Shown here one piece after another: positions 8,133 through 16,822 of a stretch of DNA of 42,863 nucleotides (its first letter is position 1; the number at the start of each line of letters is the position of its first letter). The DNA is taken from NCBI GenBank assembly GCA_017882345.1, contig JADGPT010000004.1, forward strand, positions 1 through 42,863, written 5' to 3'. A program made the translations under genes and the position numbers. The DNA is from Bacteroidales bacterium (GTDB taxonomy: Bacteria; Bacteroidota; Bacteroidia; Bacteroidales; VadinHA17). Under the pieces are notes generated by a model, which was not told the origin of the DNA, searched no databases, and was given only the letters and a program-made list of their open reading frames with translations.

Positions 8133-9272
8133 ATGCTACCTGATATTGTCGCTCTGAATACTTCCCCTTCGCTATCAGTTCCATGGTGGAAAGTCGTCTA
8201 CGATTTTTCCTCTCTTACTGAATGGATCGACGCGAGCCTTCACAACTATATGTCTCCCTTCTGGACTTCTATTACAGAGATGCTTATAATAGGAGTTTTG
8301 ATACTGTTGTTCTATGCAGTTATCGGACTTTTTCTGGTTTATGCAGAAAGGAAAGTATGTGCCTTCATGCAGAACAGACTTGGACCTAACAGAGTCGGCC
8401 CTTTCGGGATTTTCCAGACCATTGCTGATCTTTTCAAACTTCTTTTCAAAGAGCTGATCCCAATAAAGAATGCCGATGGATTTCTCTTTAACCTCGCTCC
8501 TTTCATTGTTATTATAGCATCATTTATGGCAATAGCTGCTATTCCCTTTGCAAAGGGGTTGCACGCTATTGATCTCAATATAGGAGTATTATATGTTATG
8601 GCTGTTTCAGCTATGGGAGTTATCGGAGTGTTGTTAGCCGGCTGGTCGAGTAATAATAAATATTCCCTGATTGGGGCTATGCGAAGTGGAGCACAGATTG
8701 TAAGCTATGAATTATCTGTAGGTCTGTCAATTATTACAATTATTATTCTGGCAGGATCAATGCAGTTATCGGTAATTGTTGAAGCTCAAAGAGATGGATG
8801 GTTTATTTTCAAAGGTCATATTCCTGCATTTATAGCTTTCATAGTTTTTCTTATTTCCAGTACAGCCGAGACAAATCGTGGACCATTTGACCTTGCAGAA
8901 GCGGAATCAGAACTTACGGCAGGATACCACACTGAATATTCAGGTATAAAATTCGCCTTTTTTTTCCTTGCCGAGTATATCAACATGTTTATTGTTGCAT
9001 CGATAGCTGCAACAGTTTTTCTTGGAGGATGGATGCCATTTCATGTTGGTCACTGGGAAGGTTTTAACTATATTATGGATTTCATTCCGCCTTTCATCTG
9101 GTATATAGGAAAAACATTCTTTGTAATCTTCCTTATGATGTGGTTCAAATGGACGTTCCCCCGACTGAGAATTGATCAGTTACTTACGCTGGAATGGAAG
9201 TACTTATTGCCGATCAATCTTGTTAATGTATTGATTATGGCATTTATAGTCCTTATGGGCTGGCATTTTTAA
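8133..9272 (+). CDS. nuoH: NADH-quinone oxidoreductase subunit H
   Basis: The 379-residue polytopic protein matches NuoH/ND1, with [18 protein letters not shown] in the first cytoplasmic loop and the [16 protein letters not shown] motif near residues 245-262. NuoH forms the entrance of the quinone chamber and links it to the membrane arm. The N-terminus is some 40 residues longer than in E. coli NuoH, with a hydrophilic stretch before the first membrane segment. The start at 8133 is the only plausible ATG before that segment apart from Met40, so the extension could be partly artefactual. It is separated from nuoD by the repeat tract. Confidence 0.95.
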   Translation: MLPDIVALNTSPSLSVPWWKVVYDFSSLTEWIDASLHNYMSPFWTSITEMLIIGVLILLFYAVIGLFLVYAERKVCAFMQNRLGPNRVGPFGIFQTIADLFKLLFKELIPIKNADGFLFNLAPFIVIIASFMAIAAIPFAKGLHAIDLNIGVLYVMAVSAMGVIGVLLAGWSSNNKYSLIGAMRSGAQIVSYELSVGLSIITIIILAGSMQLSVIVEAQRDGWFIFKGHIPAFIAFIVFLISSTAETNRGPFDLAEAESELTAGYHTEYSGIKFAFFFLAEYINMFIVASIAATVFLGGWMPFHVGHWEGFNYIMDFIPPFIWYIGKTFFVIFLMMWFKWTFPRLRIDQLLTLEWKYLLPINLVNVLIMAFIVLMGWHF

Positions 9273-9302
9273 TTGTAAAAAACAATAATTATTTATCTCT
9301 GA

Positions 9303-9782
9303 ATGAGAAGCATAATAAATTATCTGAAGGAAATAATATTTGGGGTATGGTCACTTCTGAAAGGTATGAAAGTCACAGGATCATACTTCTTCAGACCAAG
9401 TACAATTGTGACTCAAAAATACCCTGGCAACAGGAAAGATCTTGTCATGTTCGACCGTTTCAAAGGGGAAGTGGTTATGCCTCACAATGAAAAAAATGAA
9501 CATAAGTGCACAGGTTGCGGCATCTGTGAAATTAACTGTCCAAATGGTACAATTGAAATTATCACAAAATCAATTATTACTGAAGATGGTAAAAAGAAAA
9601 GAGCAATCGATAAACACATCTACAGATTAGGTATGTGTACCTTTTGTGCTTTATGCGTAAAGACCTGTCCTTCAAATGCACTCGCCTTTTCTCAGAAATT
9701 TGAACATGCTGTATTTAATAGGGCGCTTCTGATAAAAACATTAAATAAACCCGGTTCACAACTAATGAAAGGAGTTGAGTGA
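9303..9782 (+). CDS. nuoI: NADH-quinone oxidoreductase subunit I
   Basis: The 159-residue protein carries two ferredoxin motifs, CTGCGICEINCP and CTFCALCVKTCP, which bind clusters N6a and N6b in complex I. In an enzyme lacking NuoEFG this subunit is the most exposed entry point for electrons, so an external ferredoxin may dock here. The N-terminal amphipathic segment is typical for membrane contact. Its stop codon shares one base with the nuoJ ATG (TGATG). Confidence 0.94.
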   Translation: MRSIINYLKEIIFGVWSLLKGMKVTGSYFFRPSTIVTQKYPGNRKDLVMFDRFKGEVVMPHNEKNEHKCTGCGICEINCPNGTIEIITKSIITEDGKKKRAIDKHIYRLGMCTFCALCVKTCPSNALAFSQKFEHAVFNRALLIKTLNKPGSQLMKGVE

Positions 9783-10324
9783 TGGCCTCTAATCAGATTA
9801 TGTTTATTCTTTTTTCCGCGATGATTATTGTCTTTTCAATCTTGACAGTTACCAGTCGCAAAATCCTGAGAGCAGCAGTTTATCTTCTGTTTGTTCTGGT
9901 GTCAACATCAGGGCTTTATTTCATGCTGAATTATCAGTTTCTTGCAGCTGTACAGCTTACTCTTTATGCAGGCGGGATTGTTGTTCTGATCATCTTCTCA
10001 ATACTTCTGACAAGTCATATAAGTCAGAACTTTGAATCTTCAGGTTGGAAGAAAAATATATTTTCAGCAATTGCAGCTTTGACCGGAGCTATACTGGCTA
10101 TAATAACGATTCTGGAGTATGGCTTTACAGCAAGCACCGAGGCAGCACAACAGGTAGATATGAGATTAATCGGAAAAAGCCTTTTGTCAGTTGATTATGA
10201 CGGATATGTACTTCCCTTCGAGGTAATATCGATATTACTTCTTGCAGCGATGGTTGCAGCAATAGTGATCGCAAAAAAAGGAGCTCCAAAAAAGATCGTG
10301 TTACCAAAATTAAATCAGGAATAA
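9782..10324 (+). CDS. nuoJ: NADH-quinone oxidoreductase subunit J
   Basis: This 180-residue protein has five hydrophobic segments and the conserved QLTLYAGGIVVLIIFSI stretch (in and after the third segment), which marks NuoJ/ND6. The start is taken at the ATG 9782, preceded by AAAGGAG with 7 bases spacing; a GTG one codon upstream is in frame but poorly placed relative to that site. The start overlaps the nuoI stop by one base. NuoJ is a membrane subunit coupling quinone reduction to the antiporter-like subunits. Confidence 0.92.
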   Translation: MASNQIMFILFSAMIIVFSILTVTSRKILRAAVYLLFVLVSTSGLYFMLNYQFLAAVQLTLYAGGIVVLIIFSILLTSHISQNFESSGWKKNIFSAIAALTGAILAIITILEYGFTASTEAAQQVDMRLIGKSLLSVDYDGYVLPFEVISILLLAAMVAAIVIAKKGAPKKIVLPKLNQE

Positions 10325-10325
10325 T

Positions 10326-10643
10326 ATGAATTCAGGAATACCAATACAATATTTTTTGATTCTGGCAACTCTAATGTTCTTCACGGGAGTTTACGGCTTC
10401 CTGACACGCCGGAATCTTATAACAATACTCATGTCGGTGGAACTGATTTTAAATTCAGTAAATATAAATTTTCTGGCTTTCAACAGGTACCTATATCCAC
10501 ATAAGCTGGAAGGTATGTTTTTCAGCCTGTTTATAATTGCTGTTGCAGCTGCCGAAGCTGCAGTTGCAATAGCTATAATAATTAATATATACAGACGGTT
10601 TGCAACGATAAATGTAGAAGAGGTTAATGAAATGAAATTCTGA
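10326..10643 (+). CDS. nuoK: NADH-quinone oxidoreductase subunit K
   Basis: The 105-residue protein has three membrane segments, with the conserved acidic residues of NuoK/ND4L in MSVELILNSVN and the AAAEAAVAIAI stretch. These glutamates are part of the proton-conducting axis. The gene begins one base after the nuoJ stop codon. Length is normal (E. coli 100). Confidence 0.94.
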   Translation: MNSGIPIQYFLILATLMFFTGVYGFLTRRNLITILMSVELILNSVNINFLAFNRYLYPHKLEGMFFSLFIIAVAAAEAAVAIAIIINIYRRFATINVEEVNEMKF

Positions 10644-10670
10644 TTGTTACAATAATAGGAAGCTTTTAAA

Positions 10671-12590
10671 ATGATAAATTTCAGTTATACAATTTGGATT
10701 CCCCTGTTACCTTTCTTAATGTTTCTTCTGCTGGGATTGGCAGGGCATAAGCTTAAACCAAAGCTCTCGGGTTTACTTGGAACAGGTGGATTAGGTCTGA
10801 TTACAATACTATCCTATGTAACAGCATTCAAATACTTTTTTACCAGTGAAAAGGTAGATGGCGCATATCAGAAAATTATAGCTTCTAATTTTACATGGCT
10901 TCAGTTTACTGATAAGCTGCACATAGATATAGGTGTATTGCTTGACCCTATTTCGGTTATGATGCTTGTTGTAATAACTACTGTTTCATTCATGGTTCAT
11001 ATATACAGCCTTGGTTATATGAAGGGTGAAAAAGGGTTTGAACGTTTTTTTGCATTTCTTTCTCTATTCAGCTTCTCAATGCTGGGATTGGTTTTAGCAA
11101 CGAATATTTTCCAGATGTATATCTTCTGGGAACTTGTTGGTGTCTCTTCTTTCCTGCTTATCGGATTTTATTACCAGAAACCATCAGCAGTAAGAGCTTC
11201 AAAAAAAGCATTTATAGTTACGCGATTTGCAGATCTCGGATTTCTTATCGGTATCCTGATTTTATCATTTAATACCAAAACATTTGATTTCATAACTCTC
11301 ACTGATCCAATGGGAACAGCCATTGCTCAGGGTGGCGGTATTGCATTCCTTGGCCTTTCGGTGATGACCTGGTCTATGATATTTGTATTTATGGGGGGTG
11401 TTGGTAAATCGGCAATGTTCCCATTCCATATCTGGCTTCCTGATGCAATGGAGGGCCCTACACCTGTTTCAGCCCTTATCCATGCCGCGACCATGGTTGT
11501 AGCAGGTGTATATCTTGTTGCAAGAATGTTCCCGATATATGCCTTATCAGCACCGGTAGCGCTCAATGTAGTTGCGTATGTCGGAGCTTTTTCTTCACTT
11601 TTTGCCGCTGTCATTGCCTGTACACAGACTGACATTAAAAGAGTTTTAGCTTATTCTACCATATCGCAGATCGGATATATGATGCTTGCGCTGGGAGTAT
11701 CCGGTTATGGCGGACATGAAGGTTTAGGATACATGGCATCAATGTTCCATTTGTTTACACATGCAATGTTTAAAGCATTGCTCTTCCTGGGAGCAGGTGC
11801 AATAATTCATGCTGTTCACAGTAATTATATGACCGAAATGGGCGGGCTTCGTAAATATCTGCCGATCACTCACATTACTTTTTTAATTGCATGCCTCACT
11901 ATTGCAGGAATTCCTCCATTATCGGGGTTTTTCAGCAAAGATGAAATACTCGCAGCCGCATTCCATAGTAATAAACTTCTGTTCGCGGTCGAATATGCAG
12001 TTGCCGGTCTTACGGCATTTTACATGTTCAGACTTTACTTCAGTGTTTTCTGGGGAAAAGATACACACTATTCTCATGAACCGCATGAGGCTCCTGCAAC
12101 GATGACCATACCTTTAATTATACTTGCTGTCGGATCGGTAGTAACAGGATTTATTCCATTTAATAAACTGGTTACTTCTGATGGAAAGATCTTCGAAAGT
12201 GAACTCGAATTGATGATTGCCATACCTTCGGTATTGATAGGTTTACTCGGAATTGGAATTGCATATATTATGTACAGGAAAGAAAGTGCAGTACCCGATA
12301 AACTGGCAGCAACATTTAAGTATAGTTATAAATGGGCTTACAATAAGTTTTACATGGATGAATTGTATCTTTTTATTACAAAAAAGATCATCTTCAGATA
12401 TATAGCAGAGCCGGTTGCATGGTTCGACCGCCATGTAGTTGATGCTACAATGAATGCGATTGCAACTGTGACTCAGGGTGTCTCTTACAGAATAAGAGGA
12501 TTTCAATCGGGTCAGTTACAGAAATATGCTTTTGTTTTCATTACAGGGGCAATAATGCTGTCGATATTATTTATTTACCTGTGGAAATAA
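10671..12590 (+). CDS. nuoL: NADH-quinone oxidoreductase subunit L
   Basis: The 639-residue polytopic protein is the distal antiporter-like subunit. It has the GKSAMFPFHIWLPDAMEGP motif with the conserved lysine, HAATMVVAGVYL, and a long C-terminal extension after residue about 480 that fits the lateral helix of NuoL. Length matches E. coli NuoL (613). It pumps protons (possibly sodium in some lineages; ion choice cannot be read from sequence). It lies 27 bases after nuoK. Confidence 0.95.
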   Translation: MINFSYTIWIPLLPFLMFLLLGLAGHKLKPKLSGLLGTGGLGLITILSYVTAFKYFFTSEKVDGAYQKIIASNFTWLQFTDKLHIDIGVLLDPISVMMLVVITTVSFMVHIYSLGYMKGEKGFERFFAFLSLFSFSMLGLVLATNIFQMYIFWELVGVSSFLLIGFYYQKPSAVRASKKAFIVTRFADLGFLIGILILSFNTKTFDFITLTDPMGTAIAQGGGIAFLGLSVMTWSMIFVFMGGVGKSAMFPFHIWLPDAMEGPTPVSALIHAATMVVAGVYLVARMFPIYALSAPVALNVVAYVGAFSSLFAAVIACTQTDIKRVLAYSTISQIGYMMLALGVSGYGGHEGLGYMASMFHLFTHAMFKALLFLGAGAIIHAVHSNYMTEMGGLRKYLPITHITFLIACLTIAGIPPLSGFFSKDEILAAAFHSNKLLFAVEYAVAGLTAFYMFRLYFSVFWGKDTHYSHEPHEAPATMTIPLIILAVGSVVTGFIPFNKLVTSDGKIFESELELMIAIPSVLIGLLGIGIAYIMYRKESAVPDKLAATFKYSYKWAYNKFYMDELYLFITKKIIFRYIAEPVAWFDRHVVDATMNAIATVTQGVSYRIRGFQSGQLQKYAFVFITGAIMLSILFIYLWK

Positions 12591-12618
12591 CTTATAATTT
12601 AGAAAAAGAGTTTTAATT

Positions 12619-14124
12619 ATGGATATTTTATCACTGTTTGTACTAATTCCGGTCTTAACAATCACTGCTATCCTGCTTTTAAAAGATACGCGCCAGGTTC
12701 GTCTGGTCTCAGCTTTTGGAATGGGGCTGCAATTATTAATGGCTGCTGTTCTCGTATACCTTTATCTTTCTGCCCGTCACGCCGGGAATATTGATGAGAT
12801 GTTATTTGTAAAGGACTATTTATGGTTTAAAAGTCTTAACATTCATTACGCGGTTGGTGTAGATGGTATATCTGTTGCAATGATATCACTCACCTCACTG
12901 GTCGTCTTTGCCGGGATCTTTGCATCATGGGAGGTTGAGATTCTCAAGAAAGAATTTTTTATTTCTCTGATTCTTCTTGCAACAGGGGTTTTTGGATTTT
13001 TTATCTCGATCGATCTTTTTACAATGTTCATGTTTTATGAACTGGCAGTTATTCCAATGTATCTGTTAATCGGAATCTGGGGCAGCGGACCAAAAGAATA
13101 TTCAGCAATGAAACTGACTCTCATGCTTATGGGCGGATCTGCGCTTCTTCTTGTAGGTTTACTCGGAATTTATTTTAATTCTTCCCCTGACAAAAATCAG
13201 CTTACATTTAATATTCTTGAGATTTCAAAAGTCGTGATCCCACTACCTGCCCAGAGAATGTTTTTCCCTCTGACATTCGTGGGATTTGGTGTACTTGGTG
13301 CATTATTCCCTTTTCATACATGGTCGCCTGACGGACATGCCTCTGCGCCTACTGCAGTTTCAATGTTACATGCAGGAGTTCTAATGAAACTCGGAGGATA
13401 CGGCGCTTTCAGGGTAGCTATTTTTCTTATGCCTGAAGCAGCTCATGAATTATCATGGATATTTATTATTCTTACTTCTATCAGTGTCATTTACGGTGCA
13501 TTTGGAGCCATTGCACAGAAGGACCTTAAATATATCAATGCCTATTCCTCAGTTAGTCATTGCGGCCTTGTGCTTTTTGCTGTACTGATGATGAATCAGA
13601 CAGCTATGACCGGAGCAATAATCCAGATGATCTCACATGGTCTGATGACGGCATTATTCTTTGGTCTTATAGGGATGGTCTATGGCCGTACTCATACCAG
13701 AATGATATCGGAGATGGGCGGATTGATGAAGGTAATTCCATTTTTATCTGTTTGCTATGTAATTGCAGGTCTGGCCTCTCTTGGTCTTCCGGGACTAAGT
13801 GGATTCGTCGCTGAGATGACAATTTTCGTCGGCGCTTTCCAGCATCCTGAGCTATTTTACCGTATTGTTACCATTATAATCGTTTCTTCTATAGTTATTA
13901 CTGCCGTTTATATCCTGAGAGTAATTGCAATTTTATTACTCGGTCCAACTACAAATGAGCATTTTGAACATCTTCCGGATGCAAAATGGTTTGAAAAAAT
14001 ATCGGTTATAACTCTTATAGGGTCAGTAGCTGCAATTGGGCTGGCACCTTTCTGGCTTTCAACAATGATTGGCACAAGTATGCATCCGATTATTGAAAGG
14101 ATTCTTGCTCTTAACCCATTTTGA
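12619..14124 (+). CDS. nuoM: NADH-quinone oxidoreductase subunit M
   Basis: This 501-residue antiporter-like subunit contains FPFHTWSPDGHASAPTAVS and HAGVLMKLGGYG, which are specific to NuoM/ND4, and ELAVIPMYLLIGIWG with the conserved glutamate. It lies between NuoL and NuoN in the membrane arm. It starts 28 bases after nuoL and ends 37 bases before nuoN. Confidence 0.95.
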   Translation: MDILSLFVLIPVLTITAILLLKDTRQVRLVSAFGMGLQLLMAAVLVYLYLSARHAGNIDEMLFVKDYLWFKSLNIHYAVGVDGISVAMISLTSLVVFAGIFASWEVEILKKEFFISLILLATGVFGFFISIDLFTMFMFYELAVIPMYLLIGIWGSGPKEYSAMKLTLMLMGGSALLLVGLLGIYFNSSPDKNQLTFNILEISKVVIPLPAQRMFFPLTFVGFGVLGALFPFHTWSPDGHASAPTAVSMLHAGVLMKLGGYGAFRVAIFLMPEAAHELSWIFIILTSISVIYGAFGAIAQKDLKYINAYSSVSHCGLVLFAVLMMNQTAMTGAIIQMISHGLMTALFFGLIGMVYGRTHTRMISEMGGLMKVIPFLSVCYVIAGLASLGLPGLSGFVAEMTIFVGAFQHPELFYRIVTIIIVSSIVITAVYILRVIAILLLGPTTNEHFEHLPDAKWFEKISVITLIGSVAAIGLAPFWLSTMIGTSMHPIIERILALNPF

Positions 14125-14161
14125 TCTGTCTATTTATTAATGTTTTGGATAATATTAAAAT

Positions 14162-15583
14162 ATGAGCCTAGGTACTTTTTTAATAATGCGTCATGAACTG
14201 TTGCTGATTGCAGCAGCTCTTATAGTATTGATTGCTGAGATATTCTGGAATCCTGATAAAAAAAGCAGTATAAGTCTTTTTTCAATAATCCTTTTCGGGG
14301 TTATAACGATTATTGGCTTCCTTCCTTCTCCTGCAGGACCACTCTTTGGAGGAATGTATGTTTCATCCGGAACCCGGCTTCTTATGAAGAATATTCTGAA
14401 TATAGGTGCGCTAATTGTATTTATTCAGTCAGTTACATGGCTTAAAAAAGAAGAGAATTCCGAAAAAATAAGCGAGTATTTTCTACTGCTCATTTCAACC
14501 CTTGTCGGAATGAACTTCATGATTTCAGCCGGTCATTTTTTAATTTTCTATATTGGAATTGAGCTGGCTACAATTCCAATAGCAGCTCTTGCAGCCTACG
14601 ATCGCTATAAAAACAAATCCGCTGAAGCTGGTATTAAACTTATATTAACATCTGCATTATCATCTGGTGTTATGCTTTATGGCTTATCAATGATCTATGG
14701 AACTACAGGTACCATGTATTTCAGCGAAGTTGCTTCACTCTTTGGAAATACAAGTCTTCAGATACTCGGGTTTATCTTCTTTTTTGCCGGAATGGCTTTT
14801 AAAATATCAATCGTTCCTTTCCATCTCTGGACAGCCGACGTTTATGAAGGGTCACCAGTAAATATAACATCATATCTTTCTGTTATTTCGAAAGGGGCAG
14901 CCATATTTATTTTAATGATTATCCTTTTCAAAGTTTTTCCAATTATAATGGGTACCTGGCAGAAAACAATTTTTGTTACTTCGGTACTCACGATGACTAT
15001 TGGTAATCTTTTTGCAATTCGCCAACAGAATCTCAAGCGGTTCCTTGCATTTTCTTCAATCTCCCAGGCAGGGTATATTTTATTGGGTTTGATTGGAGGA
15101 AATCAGCTAGGGATGGCTTCGGTAATGTATTATATCCTCGTATACATATTTTCAAATCTGGGTGCTTTTGGTGTGGTGACAGCTATTTCAAACGCCACAG
15201 GAAAGGAGAATATCGATGATTATAATGGTCTTTATCAGACTAACCCAAAGCTGAGTCTGATAATGACTCTGGCATTGTTCTCTCTTGCAGGGATACCTCC
15301 GGTAGCAGGATTTTTCGGAAAGTTCTTCTTATTCACGGCTGCTGCACAACAAGGATTCTATCTTCTTGTACTTATTGCTGTTTTGAATACAATCATTTCA
15401 TTATTTTATTACCTCCTGGTAGTAAAAGCTATGTTCATTTCAAAAAATGAAAACCCAATTGGATCATTCAGAAGCGACTTTTCTACACGATTTGCATTTG
15501 GGATTTGTGTAGCCGGTATTGTTGTTACCGGATTTGCAAGTGTTATTTTTGAGGCGATAAAAAATTTAAGTTTCGGAGTCTAG
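14162..15583 (+). CDS. nuoN: NADH-quinone oxidoreductase subunit N
   Basis: The 473-residue antiporter-like subunit has FKISIVPFHLWTADVYEG and the later SLAGIPPVAGFFGKF motif, both typical of NuoN/ND2. It is the last nuo gene: no nuoE, nuoF or nuoG occurs on either side, so this is the 11-subunit enzyme. The first Met (MSLGTFLIM) is accepted; the Met nine residues in is a possible alternative. A repeat tract follows it rather than an obvious terminator. Confidence 0.95.
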   Translation: MSLGTFLIMRHELLLIAAALIVLIAEIFWNPDKKSSISLFSIILFGVITIIGFLPSPAGPLFGGMYVSSGTRLLMKNILNIGALIVFIQSVTWLKKEENSEKISEYFLLLISTLVGMNFMISAGHFLIFYIGIELATIPIAALAAYDRYKNKSAEAGIKLILTSALSSGVMLYGLSMIYGTTGTMYFSEVASLFGNTSLQILGFIFFFAGMAFKISIVPFHLWTADVYEGSPVNITSYLSVISKGAAIFILMIILFKVFPIIMGTWQKTIFVTSVLTMTIGNLFAIRQQNLKRFLAFSSISQAGYILLGLIGGNQLGMASVMYYILVYIFSNLGAFGVVTAISNATGKENIDDYNGLYQTNPKLSLIMTLALFSLAGIPPVAGFFGKFFLFTAAAQQGFYLLVLIAVLNTIISLFYYLLVVKAMFISKNENPIGSFRSDFSTRFAFGICVAGIVVTGFASVIFEAIKNLSFGV

Positions 15584-15618
15584 GAAGGGCTCAGAGCACA
15601 GTGAAGACTGCAAGACTG

Positions 15619-15756
15619 TACAAAGACAAAAGACAAAAGTACAAAGACAAAAGTAAAAAGGCAAAAGTGAAAAGGCAAAAGTGAAAACCAGACAAGAGGA
15701 ACCGCATGCCGCAAGCCTCAAGCCGCAAACCTTAGTATTAAGACAAAAGAGAAAGA
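15619..15756 (+). repeat. T-poor low-complexity repeat tract after nuoN (copy 2)
   Basis: The tract has imperfect tandem units of ACAAAGACAAAAG and AAAAGGCAAAAGTG (15619-15689). A CCGCAA-rich part follows (about 15700-15732), then a terminal AAGACAAAAGAGAAAG (15740-15755). This is the same component order as at 8011-8115. It ends two bases before the next start codon, so it forms the leader of that gene if co-transcribed. Strand composition is strongly skewed: purines plus C, with little T on the plus strand. Confidence 0.8.
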
Positions 15757-15757
15757 T

Positions 15758-16093
15758 ATGGCACTAAATAATGCAAAACATATTATAGGAGAGATTGATG
15801 GTATTCGCTGTACGATAATTGAGACCGGCGCAACTTTAGAGCGTATTGCTTTTCTTACCGATCTTCTGAGTTTCAACAATCTTGAACCAAAAGATATGAA
15901 GGAAGTATCAGCTTCCCCCGGAGAAGAGGTAAAATATACAATTGGTGTTACAGATCTTATCTTTAATCCGGTATTTGCTGTTTATGAACGGCAATTAAAA
16001 AACAGGGAAGGAACATTTGTTACTCCCGGTTACTGGAAACAGGAATGTATAGAATGCGATCCAAGTTACTGGATGAGAAGAAAACCTAAGTGA
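15758..16093 (+). CDS. Small conserved-looking protein of unknown function
   Basis: This 111-residue soluble protein has no signal peptide or membrane segment. I do not recognise a family. The start falls directly after the repeat tract. The C-terminal part contains GYWKQECIECDPSYWMRR, with two cysteines spaced C-x2-C and a cluster of aromatic residues, so metal binding is conceivable but there are only two cysteines. Codon use and composition look like the neighbours, which supports a real gene. It is followed by the decayed sensor-kinase fragment, and it may once have been co-transcribed with it. Confidence 0.7.
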   Translation: MALNNAKHIIGEIDGIRCTIIETGATLERIAFLTDLLSFNNLEPKDMKEVSASPGEEVKYTIGVTDLIFNPVFAVYERQLKNREGTFVTPGYWKQECIECDPSYWMRRKPK

Positions 16094-16097
16094 TTTC

Positions 16098-16391
16098 ACG
16101 AAACTGCCCAAAAGGTTTCTGATTGTACCTGTTGTACTAGCCTCATTTTCATATCTGTTTTATTCAGCTTATAAGGATGTTAAGGACCGGACTTTAAATG
16201 AATTTAACTTACAGCAGTCTACCCTCGCGAAACAAGCTTCCAGAGGTATCGAAAGCTACTTCATCTACTATCAGCGTGAACTTTTGTTCTTATCAAAGCT
16301 AAAGTATGTTTCAGAATTGGAAGATCAGGGAAAGGATCTGTTGGCGGATTTTTATAATAACCATTCTGACCAGATAGAAGCCATCAAATGA
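16098..16391 (+). pseudogene. Decayed N-terminal fragment of a membrane sensor (probably hybrid histidine kinase)
   Basis: A 97-residue frame runs to a TGA at 16389-16391 but has no ATG, GTG or TTG start. It begins ACG AAA CTG CCC, and a single T-to-C change would explain loss of an original ATG at 16098. The conceptual product starts with a short basic stretch (KLPKRF), a membrane segment (LIVPVVLASFSYLFY), then an extracytoplasmic helix rich in Q, L and Y, as at the N-terminus of sensor kinases. It stops after about 97 residues. Only 13 bases lie between its stop and the ATG of a lone receiver domain in another frame. The inference is that the middle of a hybrid kinase (sensor, HisKA, ATPase) was deleted. 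The frame is seen; the kinase identity is inferred. Confidence 0.6.
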
Positions 16392-16404
16392 GAAAGCCTT
16401 GATC

Positions 16405-16779
16405 ATGGAAAAGAAATATGCGGGCAAAACAATATTGATTGCTGAGGATGAAAAATCAAATTTCGATTATCTGAAGATTCTGCTTACCAGAATGAATATC
16501 AGGGTTTTATGGGCAAAGGATGGTCGTGAAGCTGTAAATCTCTGTGAAACAGACCCTTCGATCGATCTCGTATTAATGGACATTAAAATGCCACTCTTAG
16601 ACGGTTATACGGCAACCAGGATTATTAAAAAGAAAAGACCGGAACTGCCAATCATTGCCCAAACAGCTTATGCAATGATTTCTGACAAGAAGGAAGCTGA
16701 TAAAGCCGGCTGTGATGGTTATCTGTCTAAACCAATAAGAATTAATCAAATAGAAGAAACTTTAGAGATTTTTTTGTAA
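16405..16779 (+). CDS. Single-domain response regulator (receiver), possibly a remnant of a hybrid kinase
   Basis: The 124-residue protein is a complete receiver domain: acidic pair E14-D15, phospho-acceptor D59 in LVLMDIKMP, T87 and K109 in SKP. There is no output domain. An in-frame TTG at 16399 could add two residues; the ATG at 16405 is preferred. The beginning (YAGKTILIAEDE) resembles receivers at the C-terminus of hybrid histidine kinases, and a truncated sensor fragment lies immediately upstream. It may be a functional CheY-like protein or the leftover tail of a deleted hybrid kinase. All catalytic residues are intact, so phosphorylation by another kinase is possible. No strong ribosome binding site precedes it. 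Confidence 0.8.
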   Translation: MEKKYAGKTILIAEDEKSNFDYLKILLTRMNIRVLWAKDGREAVNLCETDPSIDLVLMDIKMPLLDGYTATRIIKKKRPELPIIAQTAYAMISDKKEADKAGCDGYLSKPIRINQIEETLEIFL

Positions 16780-16822
16780 AAGAGAGATACAGATAGCGAC
16801 AGGTCTCTGTCTTTTACAAAAA
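16771..16822. terminator. Bidirectional terminator between the receiver gene and aroE
   Basis: A 13-base inverted repeat, TTTTTGTAAAAGA (16771-16783) and TCTTTTACAAAAA (16810-16822), with a further inner GAGA/TCTC pairing, lies between two convergent genes. T runs occur at the outer ends on both strands, so it can end both transcripts. It overlaps the last codons of the receiver gene. Confidence 0.75.

Noticed and set aside
9442-9630. Frame overlapping nuoI
   Set aside because: Out-of-frame shadow of a well-supported ferredoxin-type subunit.
15619-15756. Possible CRISPR array
   Set aside because: Units are short, irregular and without unique spacers of uniform length; no cas genes are nearby.
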